28,437 nucleotides of DNA from Thermoplasmata archaeon (GTDB lineage Archaea > Thermoplasmatota > Thermoplasmata > Halarchaeoplasmatales > Halarchaeoplasmataceae), in the NCBI GenBank assembly GCA_019594305.1, contig JAFDTZ010000005.1, positions 1 through 28,437 on the forward strand. Direction: 5' to 3'. Positions 1 to 9,400 of this stretch are shown here, piece by piece. The position numbers and the translations under genes were made by a program. How positions within the stretch are numbered: position 1 is the first letter of the stretch; each line of letters starts with the position of its first letter. The notes under the pieces are model-generated. The model did no database searches and was not told the origin of the DNA. It saw only the letters and a program-made list of their open reading frames with translations.

Positions 1-1716
1 GACTGTGCGTGTAGCGTAATAAACAGATTGCTCCCATTCACACATCTCTTCCGACAGCGTTTTTAATCCTTCCCAAACGCACGGGTCGTTATATCCTAAG
101 GCCGCAGCCGTTTTAAACGCTTTTTTCGCCTCTTGTAACCTTCCCTCCGAATAAAGTATGCCTCCTTTGACCGCCAGAGCCCGGGGCTTTGCCTTACTTG
201 TTCTTATCTCGTCAAGGTATTTTATAGCCTTTTCATTTTCACCCTCTAACATCGCCCGTGTGCCAAGTATGTAATTCGCCTCGTCTCTTCTTCTACCCGG
301 TTCCGTTATCTTCTCCAAAACATCACTGTCAATCTCTTCGCCAAGGGATGCTAGTATCACATTTCTAGCCAGGACAGCCTCCGTATCTTCAAGGTCTTCA
401 ATAAATAAATCCGGTTCGAGATCATCAAAGTCCTCCATGGCCCCGTATATCTCCCCTAATATCCTTGGATTCTCTATTTCAAGAGCGTCTATTATATGCT
501 CTACCAGAGGTAGTAAAGTATCTCTTTCGATCTCCCCATATTCCATCTTCAGGAGTTTTAGGTCGCCGGGGTGCAGGTATACCGGTGCGAATTTTCCAGT
601 GGTTTTCACGCATCTAAGCAATTTTCTTTTGGAGGGATGATAACCTGCGCTTCTTAGTGCCTTTTTGTATAATATCGATGCCTCTTCGCCTTCCAAGAGA
701 CCGGCGAGTCCCTTCAGCGAAAGCCAATAATCTCTATCCATCTCCAAGGATAGTCTGTAACCCTCCCTTTCCCTATCTATCTCTTCCATACTTCCGCATA
801 TCCTACCAAGAAGGTACCAACTTTGTGGTGAAGCCCTCTTGTTAAGCCCCTTTATCATGTATTCCTTCGCCTGTTTGTAATGGCCCATGCACCATGATGC
901 CAGGGCAGCCTGTCTGTAGTTCCTGTCCTCTAAGTAACCGAGGGACCTGTTGTAGTGACTAAGTGCCTCTCCATAGCGGTTTTCGTCCAACATCAAGTCT
1001 CCCAACCGGGTTTGGATTCCGTGGAAATTAACACCGGTCTTAAGGGCACGATGATAGGCTTTTTCAGCACCTATATCGTCACCGAGTATTCTCCTCATGT
1101 CTCCTATGTCTATTAATATACTGTATTCTTCCTGTAATTGTGAGTTATATATGAACAGAGCCGAGGATAAAATCGATAGCGTTCCACCGAAGGCTAGAGA
1201 GGTGAATTCACCTTTACCCCATCCGGTAGCTGCAATTAAGAGTTGCGAGGCGGGGTAAAACATTATCAGTAGCAGGGAGAATATCCACATGATCATGAAA
1301 AGGAGTCCTCTGCTAATCCTACCTGTCCTCTTGTAGAGTAAATAGGCACCAAAGCCTGCGGCTAGAGTGGCGCTGATTACGTAGAATACGATGGTCAACT
1401 CAAGCTCTCCCAGGTTGATCAGGTGTTCGACCTGTAACAGTGCAATCGCGATACCGGAAAACAGTAACATTCCACTGAAGAGTCCCAATGAATTTAGTGT
1501 ACTACGGTAAAAGAAAACCATCAAGCACGATAACACGATAACGAATACGAGCAGCAACAAAAATATTCGGTTTGATAGGGGGTGTGCAGTTGTGGGACTC
1601 AGAATAAAAAAAGCCAGGAATATTATTATCGTTAGTTCCGACCAAAGGACGAACTTTGTCGGAGGTATATCATCAAGTATATCCTTTATCTCTCTGGTGA
1701 ATCTTCCCGGTTGCAT
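1..1716 (-). CDS. Polytopic membrane protein with TPR-like C-terminal region (partial, runs off left edge)
   Basis: This minus-strand frame is open from an ATG at 1714-1716 to the left edge, giving at least 572 codons; its stop lies outside the window. Residues 1-25 are hydrophilic, about 26-200 hold roughly six hydrophobic segments, and the rest is soluble and helical. The soluble part shows TPR-like spacing, with phrases such as YGEALSHYNRSLGYL, HYKQAKEYM and KAIKYLDEI, and with gly/ala/tyr at repeat positions. TPR arrays are protein-binding scaffolds, so this may be a membrane platform that recruits cytoplasmic partners; that role is inference. It starts 6 nt after the stop of the 67-aa membrane protein upstream, so the two are probably co-transcribed. 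I cannot assign a named family. Confidence 0.8.
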   Translation of the reverse strand, partial: MQPGRFTREIKDILDDIPPTKFVLWSELTIIIFLAFFILSPTTAHPLSNRIFLLLLVFVIVLSCLMVFFYRSTLNSLGLFSGMLLFSGIAIALLQVEHLINLGELELTIVFYVISATLAAGFGAYLLYKRTGRISRGLLFMIMWIFSLLLIMFYPASQLLIAATGWGKGEFTSLAFGGTLSILSSALFIYNSQLQEEYSILIDIGDMRRILGDDIGAEKAYHRALKTGVNFHGIQTRLGDLMLDENRYGEALSHYNRSLGYLEDRNYRQAALASWCMGHYKQAKEYMIKGLNKRASPQSWYLLGRICGSMEEIDREREGYRLSLEMDRDYWLSLKGLAGLLEGEEASILYKKALRSAGYHPSKRKLLRCVKTTGKFAPVYLHPGDLKLLKMEYGEIERDTLLPLVEHIIDALEIENPRILGEIYGAMEDFDDLEPDLFIEDLEDTEAVLARNVILASLGEEIDSDVLEKITEPGRRRDEANYILGTRAMLEGENEKAIKYLDEIRTSKAKPRALAVKGGILYSEGRLQEAKKAFKTAAALGYNDPCVWEGLKTLSEEMCEWEQSVYYATRTV

Positions 1717-1722
1717 ATCATA

Positions 1723-1926
1723 TCAAATCCGTATTTGCATAAAGTTATTTTCGTATACCATCAAAGGTAAAATACCTTCTAATGCCCCGAAATACCACAG
1801 GGCCACGAATATTACGATTATCAGTATGAGCACTGCGGCGAACTTGACCATCTGCCACACGGCCCAGATTATCACGGCTAGTACTATCACGCCCAGGGCG
1901 ATGATGGCAACCAATAGTGGATACAT
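1723..1926 (-). CDS. 67-aa small membrane protein
   Basis: The 67-residue product is almost entirely hydrophobic, with two likely membrane helices (about residues 3-24 and 27-48) and a short polar tail. No catalytic motif or family was recognised. The antisense 114-aa frame over the same DNA is less convincing. A TATA-like element at 1949-1958 places the predicted transcription start almost on the ATG, so the message is probably leaderless. The stop lies 6 nt before the start of the TPR membrane protein, suggesting a two-gene operon in which this protein is an accessory subunit. That partnership is inferred from position only. Confidence 0.65.
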   Translation of the reverse strand: MYPLLVAIIALGVIVLAVIIWAVWQMVKFAAVLILIIVIFVALWYFGALEGILPLMVYENNFMQIRI

Positions 1927-1948
1927 TGACGATTAATTTGTGTTTTGG

Positions 1949-1958
1949 TATATATAAT
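1949..1958 (-). promoter_or_regulatory. TATA box for the small membrane protein / TPR operon
   Basis: An A/T-only TATATATA-type element is centred about 27 nt upstream of the ATG at 1926. Archaeal transcription starts about 25 nt after the TATA box, so the mRNA would begin at or beside the start codon. Confidence 0.6.
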
Positions 1959-1976
1959 TTTGTACGAAAATGCATG

Positions 1977-2501
1977 CTAGATCAAACTTCTAGCGTAGAA
2001 CAACGCGAGCATTGTGTGAGGATGTGATAGTTCACCTTCGTCCAGCATACGGTAGACCTCCTTGATGGGCAGGAGTGTCACTTCCATATCCTCCAGGGGG
2101 TCTCTCTTCTTACTGCCGCCTTCCTCCGCATGGCCCATGAACAGATAGGCCGTCTGGGTGTTGAGGCTGGCGATGGGTTGATATGTACACAATCTTCGTA
2201 TATCCTTAAGCAGATATCCGGTCTCCTCTTCCAGTTCTCTCCTGGCGGTTTCCTCGGGAGTCTCACCCTCGTCTATGAGTCCTGCGGGTACCTCCAGTAC
2301 GAATTCGTCAATGGGATACCTGTAATTACGGATGAGCACGAATTTATCTTCGTGTATCGGAAGTATGCAGGCGAAGTCAGGAAAGTCTATCGTGGTGTAT
2401 ATTCTGTCCGTACCATCGGGCATCACGATGTCGTCCTCCTTCATGGTGAATATGGATGAACGTCCTATCTCTCTGGAACCTTTCTTCTTCCACCTTGGCA
2501 T
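1977..2501 (-). CDS. Nudix hydrolase, ADP-ribose pyrophosphatase-like
   Basis: The 174-aa protein has a complete Nudix box from Gly74 to Gly95 matching GX5EX7REUXEEXGU: Gly74, Glu80, Arg88-Glu89, Glu92-Glu93 and Gly95. The glutamates bind the divalent metals that cleave nucleoside diphosphates linked to another group. The upstream segment YRYPIDEFVLEVPAG is typical of the ADP-ribose pyrophosphatase branch, which hydrolyses ADP-ribose to AMP and ribose 5-phosphate; exact substrate is not provable from sequence. It is a soluble cytoplasmic enzyme of normal family length. A TATA-like element about 25 nt upstream suggests a leaderless message. It diverges from the acetyltransferase gene across an 80-bp shared promoter region. 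Confidence 0.92.
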   Translation of the reverse strand: MPRWKKKGSREIGRSSIFTMKEDDIVMPDGTDRIYTTIDFPDFACILPIHEDKFVLIRNYRYPIDEFVLEVPAGLIDEGETPEETARRELEEETGYLLKDIRRLCTYQPIASLNTQTAYLFMGHAEEGGSKKRDPLEDMEVTLLPIKEVYRMLDEGELSHPHTMLALFYARSLI

Positions 2502-2520
2502 AACGGTGCATCGAACCCGT

Positions 2521-2530
2521 TCTTAATAAG
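2521..2530 (-). promoter_or_regulatory. TATA-like element of the Nudix gene
   Basis: On the minus strand this reads CTTATTAAGA, centred about 25 nt before the ATG at 2501. It lies in the divergent promoter region between the Nudix and acetyltransferase genes. Confidence 0.45.
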
Positions 2531-2548
2531 TCTTGCAGGTTGGAGAGA

Positions 2549-2557
2549 ATTTTTATT
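2549..2557 (+). promoter_or_regulatory. TATA-like element of the GNAT gene
   Basis: The element ATTTTTATT lies about 28 nt before the ATG at 2582. This supports the internal ATG over the earlier in-frame start at 2540, which would fall upstream of the promoter. Confidence 0.5.
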
Positions 2558-2581
2558 ACATTCATTTCGTTCACCGTGACC

Positions 2582-3112
2582 ATGAACACTTCCAACATAA
2601 CCATCGAAACGGATAACCTCCTCATCAGGTCCATAACCATGGACTACAAGGAACATATATACAGAGAATTCACTACGGAGATAGCTACTTACCTGTATCC
2701 GAAACCTCCGGAAAAGATCGAACATACCGTTCGATTCATCGAAAGCTCCATGAAGGAAAACCAGGCCGGTAGTAACTTCCAGGCGGTAGTCCTCCGCAAA
2801 GAAACGGAAGAATTCTTGGGTTGTGCCGCAATTCACAATATTCACACCACAAGTCCCGAGTTGGGCATATGGCTCAAAAAGGCATCTCACGGTAAAGGCT
2901 ACGGAAGGGAAGCCGTCACTGCACTCAAAGAGTGGGCGGACAAAAATCTGGATTACGAACATCTACTCTACCCCGTTACCCGGGAGAACTACCCAAGCAG
3001 GAGTATCCCCGAATCCCTGGGTGGTAAAATAGTAAAAGAATACGAAGAAACGAACATGAGCGGTAATGTGCTTCACATCCTGGAGTACTGGATATACCCT
3101 CCCGTAGCCTAA
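2582..3112 (+). CDS. GNAT-family N-acetyltransferase, RimJ/RimL-like
   Basis: The 176-aa protein has the GNAT fold pattern of the RimJ/RimL branch: an early ETDNLLIRSI strand, a central TSPELGIWL strand and the acetyl-CoA pyrophosphate loop HGKGYG at residues 103-108, followed by the helix REAVTALKEWA. These enzymes transfer acetyl from acetyl-CoA to an amine, often a protein N-terminus or a small molecule; the substrate here is unknown. I chose the ATG at 2582 rather than the in-frame start at 2540 because the family homology begins at MNTSNITIETDNLL and a TATA-like element at 2549-2557 lies inside the longer version. The gene stands alone on the plus strand. Confidence 0.85.
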   Translation: MNTSNITIETDNLLIRSITMDYKEHIYREFTTEIATYLYPKPPEKIEHTVRFIESSMKENQAGSNFQAVVLRKETEEFLGCAAIHNIHTTSPELGIWLKKASHGKGYGREAVTALKEWADKNLDYEHLLYPVTRENYPSRSIPESLGGKIVKEYEETNMSGNVLHILEYWIYPPVA

Positions 3113-3147
3113 TATCTGTAGTATGATCCTGTAGAATATTCAACATC

Positions 3148-3813
3148 TTATGGTGCCTTACGGTATACATAAAAATCCGATTCCGATATCTCCGGATATC
3201 GATTCTTTATCCTGCGGGTCAATCCCCATCCCCTTGCTTTCGTATCGACCCATTCGGTGAACCTTCTGCGTTTTACATGATATCTCTGTTTTGTGTCAAC
3301 GTTGTCGGAATATATTATCACGAATTTGTTCGCCGAATCGAACAGATGTTCCATGTACAGTTCATACGTGTCGTCCTCGATGATGTGAAATATCACGTCC
3401 AAAGAGAGGGTCAAATCCGCCTTCAATCTACGGGCAACAACATCGAAATTCTCCGGCTCGTACAGAAAAAACCTTTTGCCGTCGTCGTGCTTGAAACGTT
3501 CCTTACACGATTCCACGGCTCTTTCGGATACATCCAGCCCCACATAATCGGGGACATCGAACAATGACAGCTGATTTCCGTCGCCGCAGCCGAACTCCGT
3601 GATCGTGTCTATGCCGTTCTTCATTACAAATTCGTTGATGACTTCGGCCTTGAACTCCGCTATTTTACCGTAAGAGCCGACACCGGAATCACCTCCCTGG
3701 CGGTACCTTTCTTCCCAGTACTCGCGGCTGCCGGGAAATAATCGATTTTTGATGGGATATAATACACTTCTTATCTTATCCGTTATTCCGCCTTCCATAC
3801 TATTTACCCTCAT
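3148..3813 (-). CDS. Class I SAM-dependent methyltransferase
   Basis: The 221-aa protein has a Rossmann methyltransferase core. Motif I is EFGCGDGNQ (residues 73-81), which binds S-adenosylmethionine; the acidic end of strand 2 is Asp94 in YVGLDVS; and the SLDVIFHII segment follows strand 4. The start SREYWEERYRQGGDSG resembles methyltransferases found in glycan clusters, so a sugar or lipid-linked target is plausible; the neighbouring glycosyltransferase-like and flippase genes support this but do not prove it. No membrane segment is present. Three in-frame starts are close together: I keep the first ATG (3813), though the one at residue 6 is possible. Confidence 0.8.
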   Translation of the reverse strand: MRVNSMEGGITDKIRSVLYPIKNRLFPGSREYWEERYRQGGDSGVGSYGKIAEFKAEVINEFVMKNGIDTITEFGCGDGNQLSLFDVPDYVGLDVSERAVESCKERFKHDDGKRFFLYEPENFDVVARRLKADLTLSLDVIFHIIEDDTYELYMEHLFDSANKFVIIYSDNVDTKQRYHVKRRRFTEWVDTKARGWGLTRRIKNRYPEISESDFYVYRKAP

Positions 3814-3851
3814 CCTTCACGCCTGACTCTATCATGAAACACACTAGGAAA

Positions 3852-3865
3852 CATAAATATATAAT
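3852..3865 (-). promoter_or_regulatory. TATA box of the methyltransferase gene
   Basis: An A/T-rich run reads GATTATATATTTAT on the minus strand. It predicts a start near 3830 and a leader of about 15-20 nt. Confidence 0.5.
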
Positions 3866-3917
3866 CTTTTGCGGAGACTGGTGCCCGTTTTTAAGGATAT
3901 CATCACTCTAGGGGTAA

Positions 3918-3925
3918 TTTTATAT
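3918..3925 (+). promoter_or_regulatory. TATA box of the DUF354 gene
   Basis: TTTTATAT at this site predicts transcription from about 3946. That is downstream of the first in-frame TTG (3931) and upstream of the TTG at 3958, so it decides the start. Confidence 0.55.
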
Positions 3926-3957
3926 CCCCTTTGAGTGCTGTACTATCCGGTGGCATT

Positions 3958-4974
3958 TTGAAGGTACTTATAGTAATGGGGCACCCGGCACATGTGCACT
4001 TCTTCCGGCACTACATGAAGGAGATGAAGAGCAGAGGGCATGATTATCTGGTATGCGTTAAGCTCAGGGAGATCACAACCAAATTGCTGGAACTCTACCA
4101 TATTCCCTACGAAACCTTCGGTAAAACCTATCCCAACCAGCCCGCCAAAGCGTGGGGCGTGGTGGTGAATGATTTCCGTTTGATAGCCACGGCCCGAAAA
4201 TTCCAACCCGACCTCACCCTGTCCATAGGCGGCCTGTACTCGGTGCATGCAGGTAAATGCATGGGCGTACCTTCAATCGATTTTATGGATACCGAGAATG
4301 CCACGTTGACAAATCTGATCACCTTTCCCCTGGCCACTATAGTGGCCACCCCCGACTGCTACAGGGGAAAAGTTCCCAAGGAAAAGCACAGACCCTATCC
4401 CGGTTATCACGAACTCGCTTACCTGCACCCCTCCCGCTTCCAACCCGACCTAAGGAAACTAAAACCGTTGGGTGTGCAACCAAGGGAGTACATAGTTGTG
4501 CGTTTTTCCACCCTGGACGCATCGCATCAGATAGGCGAAGCGGTACTTAGCCATGAAGACAAGATCGATTTGGTAGCTCGCCTTGCGGCCCATGAAAAGG
4601 TATTTGTGGATTGCGAGGGGAACATGCCCCATGAGCTGAAAGGCCGTGCCTTGAGAATACCTCCCCATCATTATCATCACGTACTCGCCTTCGCACGCCT
4701 TTACGTGGGAGAGGGCGCCACCGCCGCTTCGGAAGCCGGGGTTCTCGGGGTTCCTTGGATATACATATCGGGTGACAGGAGAGGCTACCTGGACGACCAA
4801 GAGGAGAGGTACGGCCTGGGAGTCACGGTAAACTCCCCGGAGCAGGCACTGTACAGGGCGGAGGAATCGATGAAGCGCAGCCCCGAATTTTACCTGTCCG
4901 CCCGTGGTAAATTGCTTAATGATAAGATAGACGTTACCGGATGGATGGTCGGTCTATCGGAAGAGTTTTTATAA
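3958..4974 (+). CDS. DUF354 / COG1817 family, GT-B glycosyltransferase-like protein
   Basis: The 338-aa protein opens with KVLIVMGHPAHVHFF, the hallmark of the DUF354 family, whose fold resembles GT-B glycosyltransferases such as UDP-GlcNAc 2-epimerases and MurG. The C-terminal half contains YVGEGATAASEAGVLGVPW, which corresponds to the nucleotide-sugar binding loop of that fold. A role in sugar transfer or sugar-nucleotide modification for surface glycans is likely; no reaction can be assigned. I use the TTG at 3958, because known family members begin at this point, the TATA box at 3918-3925 excludes the TTG at 3931, and a GGTGG lies just upstream. The flippase gene follows by 21 nt but has its own TATA box. 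Confidence 0.85.
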   Translation: MKVLIVMGHPAHVHFFRHYMKEMKSRGHDYLVCVKLREITTKLLELYHIPYETFGKTYPNQPAKAWGVVVNDFRLIATARKFQPDLTLSIGGLYSVHAGKCMGVPSIDFMDTENATLTNLITFPLATIVATPDCYRGKVPKEKHRPYPGYHELAYLHPSRFQPDLRKLKPLGVQPREYIVVRFSTLDASHQIGEAVLSHEDKIDLVARLAAHEKVFVDCEGNMPHELKGRALRIPPHHYHHVLAFARLYVGEGATAASEAGVLGVPWIYISGDRRGYLDDQEERYGLGVTVNSPEQALYRAEESMKRSPEFYLSARGKLLNDKIDVTGWMVGLSEEFL

Positions 4975-4976
4975 AT
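4966..4976 (+). promoter_or_regulatory. TATA box of the flippase gene
   Basis: TTTTTATAAAT overlaps the 3' end of the DUF354 gene and is centred about 25 nt before the GTG at 4996. The flippase can thus be transcribed on its own, probably as a leaderless message. Confidence 0.5.
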
Positions 4977-4995
4977 TATAGATGTAACCATAAGG

Positions 4996-6426
4996 GTGAG
5001 ACGTTCTGTAAAGGTAGCCCGGAACACCAGCTGGCTCGTGGTGGCAATGTTCGTATCAAGGATACTTACGGCAGTGTTCGTTATCCTCCTGGCCAACTAC
5101 CTTCTACCGGATAATTTCGGTATATACAATTTTGCCATGGCGGTTTCCTACGTTGTTGCCGTTATCGTCGACTGGGGCTTCGACGAGCTGGCGGTAAAGG
5201 AGGTTTCCCGGAACCCTTCCCGGGGTCCTGATATATTGGGTAATATGCTGGCCATGAGGGCCCTGCTGGGTCTCGGAACCATTGCCATCCTTGCGGCTCT
5301 GTATTCTCTCATGTTCGCCCGGCTACCCACGGGGATGTCTCTTTCCATACTGCTCCTTGCAGGTGCGATGCTGGTGTTCGAGAAGATATCGGGTTCTTTC
5401 ATCTCCATGTTCCAGGCCCATGAAAAGATGGAGCTGCACGCACTAACAAATATACTCTGGAGTATACTTTTCCTTTCCCTAGGTATAGCAGGTATACTTC
5501 TCGGTTACGATCTTGTCCACATACTGTTCCTTCTTTTACTCTCATATGCGGTTAACCTGGTTATATCTCTCTCCGTATACACCTTCAAGCTCAAAGGAGG
5601 TTTGAACAGACCCAGGGTATCGGGCTGGCTGCCCCTGCTTAAAAATGCATATCCCTTTACACTCTTCATACTCGTTTCGGTACTCTACGGTCATGTGATC
5701 ATCCTTCTGCTGGCAGTTATCCGCGGAGACTTCGAAACCGGTATCTACGGCGCCAGCTGGAAGATCATCGTGTTCTTCGGAGCGATACCATATTCCTTTG
5801 GCAGGGCACTGTATCCGGTCTTTTCCAAGTTCTCACTGACCGACAGATCCGTCATGGAAACGGCCTACAAGTACTCACTCCGTTACCTGTTGATAATATC
5901 GTTGCCGCTGACCATCGGCCTGTTCATAGTCGCCGAAGATATGCTGGGTATCATCTACCGTTTGGAATATTCCCAAACGATTTCGGTGTTCAGGACCATG
6001 GTATGGACCATCCCCTTTTTGTTCATGAACGGCAGTCTGAAGATGGTGCTTTGGGGTAGTGACAGAACCATGACATCTTCCAGGAATCTGATAGTCGCCT
6101 CTATAGTTCTGATAGTTACCGGTCTGCTGTTGATACCCGGCTACGGTACCGTGGGCGCCGCTACTGCCATCGTACTTGCCGAGATGACCCACTTTTTTAC
6201 CAATTATCACTCCGTAACTTCCTACATGGAACCTGTGGGGTTATCGTTACTATGGAAACCGTACCTGGCATGCGGCATTATGGCGGCCGTACTTTACGTG
6301 CCTCTCGGTATAGGCATGCTTTCCCTGTTACCTTTTGCAATAGCCGCGTACTTCATCACACTGTATCTGGTAAAGGGTGTAACCAGGGAGGACATCAGCG
6401 TACTCAAGGCCGCTCTCGGACTGTGA
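4996..6426 (+). CDS. Polysaccharide flippase, Wzx-like (MOP superfamily)
   Basis: The 476-aa protein is hydrophobic throughout with about 12-14 membrane helices. The N-terminus NTSWLVVAMFVSRILTAV, and ANYLLPDNFGIYNFAMA shortly after, are typical of Wzx/RfbX-type flippases of the MOP superfamily. These carry lipid-linked oligosaccharides across the membrane to the outside face. In archaea the cargo is usually the dolichol-linked glycan used for N-glycosylation or a surface polysaccharide. It sits between a DUF354 protein and a huge sequon-rich secreted protein, which fits this role. The start is GTG at 4996, set by the TATA box about 25 nt upstream; there is no clear ribosome binding site, as expected for a leaderless transcript. 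Confidence 0.9.
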   Translation: MRRSVKVARNTSWLVVAMFVSRILTAVFVILLANYLLPDNFGIYNFAMAVSYVVAVIVDWGFDELAVKEVSRNPSRGPDILGNMLAMRALLGLGTIAILAALYSLMFARLPTGMSLSILLLAGAMLVFEKISGSFISMFQAHEKMELHALTNILWSILFLSLGIAGILLGYDLVHILFLLLLSYAVNLVISLSVYTFKLKGGLNRPRVSGWLPLLKNAYPFTLFILVSVLYGHVIILLLAVIRGDFETGIYGASWKIIVFFGAIPYSFGRALYPVFSKFSLTDRSVMETAYKYSLRYLLIISLPLTIGLFIVAEDMLGIIYRLEYSQTISVFRTMVWTIPFLFMNGSLKMVLWGSDRTMTSSRNLIVASIVLIVTGLLLIPGYGTVGAATAIVLAEMTHFFTNYHSVTSYMEPVGLSLLWKPYLACGIMAAVLYVPLGIGMLSLLPFAIAAYFITLYLVKGVTREDISVLKAALGL

Positions 6427-6445
6427 CGGATATAATCTCACAGCC

Positions 6446-6453
6446 TTTAAATA
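6446..6453 (+). promoter_or_regulatory. TATA box of the giant surface protein gene
   Basis: TTTAAATA lies 26 nt (centre) before the ATG at 6476, which predicts a leaderless mRNA for the 1012-aa secreted protein. Confidence 0.6.
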
Positions 6454-6475
6454 CCACAACAACGGTGAATATTAC

Positions 6476-9400
6476 ATGAACCGGTGGCGAAAAGGTACGG
6501 TTTTTACGATTGCCTTCCTCTTCCTGATCACACCCATCTTGGGTATCATACCGATCGCCACTGATGACCCCTTACCGATGTCCGCCTATTACGATCCGGA
6601 TACCGATACCATACACGTATCCGGTTACGGTAATACCCTGATGTCGGTAGCCCAGGATGTAAACCATGAAGATGTTATATATCACGACGTCACCAACGAA
6701 ACGACCTTCTGTTACGCCAACCTGAACATCGAAGGTTACCTGGACATAACGGATGAAATACTGTACGTGGATAACGGTAAGACACTGCGTGTTAACTCGA
6801 CAGGCAGTCTCAATGTCACCCGTTCCACCCTTGCGGGAATTCCCGAGGAAAAGTACTGGTGGGAGAGCGATAATCGTTATACGCTTGTGATGGAGGATGG
6901 TGGGTATATCGGTATCACCGGTGGCGATATACAGGGTTTGGGCTATGATAATACCGTGGGCAAAAGGGGGTTCGAGGTTTACGGAGGTCGATTAAATATG
7001 ACCGATTCCGTACTGTCAAATGGGCGGAACGGCCTCGTATTCCACGGCACCGGAGATATGAACACATCCGTCATCAACAACTTAACGGTAAAGGCGATGG
7101 CCGATAGGGGCCTCGTGATGTCGGGAACATTTAGCCGCGTAAAGGTCCAAAATTCGACCTTTTACGGTAACCGCGGGGTCGACTTCAACGTGGGCAACAC
7201 CGGTGATCTGACGGTGACGAATTCTACCTTCCAGGGCTGGGATGTTACCGGTACCTTGCATATGGCCTACATCCAGGATTTTTATCTGTTCGACGAGAAC
7301 GGGTCCGTGGGTGACGAACCCGTTGAGATACAGTGTACGGATACCGGTGAAACCCATGAGTATACCACCGACGCCCATGGCTATCTGCGTAACATAGCAC
7401 CGATCTGGATGACTTACGAATCCACGGGCTCCACCCATAGGCTCTACGGCTTGAATGTACGGGATATAACCGTTTATTTCTCTCCGTCTTCCTACAATGA
7501 TCTATCCGTGAACATATCCGTTCATGACGACATATTCGTTTCGAACGTATCCGTGGATCCCATCTCATATGTGCCCGTAAACAACGACTGGGAGCCTCAT
7601 AACATCACACTGGGAGCCACGGTACATAATCATCTTACCTCAAACTATACCGGTAACCTGACCTTTTATTACGGGGAGATACCCCTGGGTGTTGTGGAGA
7701 TACATATGGAGCCCGGGAACGAGACATCCTTTACGTTAGAGTGGGTGCCGGATGTAAGGGGATACGATAAGATACGGGCGGAGATCGATCATCACCACTC
7801 CATGTGCGACGATAACCTGAAGGCATGGTCAACGGTGTTCTTCGCAGGCTACTACAATGAGACACCGGTGGAATACGAAGATCATATGGCCATGGCCTTG
7901 ATGATGGTCGAACACGGAGTGGCCAACGAGGACGGCGACGGTTATTACACCATACACAGTAATTGGCTCCCCGACGTGCTTATGGAGATGGGGTTGGCGT
8001 ATCTCGGTGTACATCATATTACGGGCAACGAGAGTTACCTCGAAAGGGGCGAGAAGCAGATCGCCTACGCACTGAGCTTCAGGGATCAATACGGCCTGTT
8101 CAACCGGAGTACGGAATATGTGGTCAGGGGTAATTATGCTACCAACTATCACGAATGGACCACACATCAGAACGTACGCTCCGCCCTTGCGATCCAACAG
8201 GCCTATCTTTACACGGGCAACGAGAGTTACAGGGAGTTCTACGACCACGTGATATACTTCATACTCAACAGGGTGGCCATGGTCAACATAACGTATCACG
8301 GCGGAGTCAACTACACTCTACCCTGGGAATCGACCCTGCCTGAGGGAGGGGAAGGAGGTGAAAAGGGCACCAGTAAAGATTTTCCATTCGTGTTTGTCAA
8401 CGGCTACATACAGCTTGCAAGACTGTTGGTACAGGCGTATTTCGATGAGAATCTGAACAGCTCGTACCTTGGTGACGCCCGTCTGTTGCCGCATATATAC
8501 ACCTCGGTGAATTACATTATGAACGATCAGATCGATTCCGGCGAATCTGATGGTACGTGGGCGTATTTCAGCTACTACGACGAGCCCAACCCCCATCGTA
8601 GAAGGCATATGCATTATGCGGCCTTGACGGCGATGGAGCTGGCGAACGTAAACAGCTACCTCAACTGGAAGAACATAAGCTCTTCCATAGGGAATTACAC
8701 GGAATACATAGAGAGGCACTTGACGGTAAGGACGGCCATAGATACCAACAACGGAGGCTCCGGTATGCTAATCACATACGTTCTGGTTCGCTCTCTTTAC
8801 AACACCACCGGCAGAGACCACTCCCATATAGACGCCTTTATGTTCTCCAATATCTTTTTCAACGATAACGGTACGTTCAAACATTTCAGGATCGATACCG
8901 ACAGTTATCTTATTTCGCCGGAGAAATACGGCTTTCTGTATCTGCATTACAGCCCCTTCTTTTCGTACGTCTGGGACACCTACAACGTCGGCAGGAAGAA
9001 TTATTCGCATACTATACCTTTAGATACCGGTTGGAATTTTATCTCCGCCCCCGTTGTCTCCGGAGAAAGAAATCTGACGGACATACTGGACCATCTGGCA
9101 GACGGTTTGCCGGGTCAGTATGACAGGGTAATGTATTTCGACGCCGAGGCCGGTGGGTGGAGAAGTCATGTTCCCGGCCGTTCCCATCGTTTCAATAATT
9201 TGTGTGCGTGGGACCATCGAATGGGTATATGGATCAACGTAACATCCCCTGCGAGCCTTACGGTGACCGGTTACAAACCTTACCGTACGTGGATATCCCT
9301 CGAACCCGGCTGGAACATGGTTGGGTACCCGAGTTCGTCTGCCGGCAACGGTGATTTGCCTGCCGAAGTAACGAAGGTGGGGTATTTTGATGTTTCCGAA

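Noticed and set aside
1592..1936. 114-codon plus-strand ORF
   Set aside because: It is antisense to the start of the TPR membrane gene and to the 67-aa membrane gene, and has no promoter or family match.
2377..2962. Minus-strand ORFs of 87 and 165 codons
   Set aside because: They run antisense through the GNAT gene and overlap the Nudix start; they lack recognisable domains.
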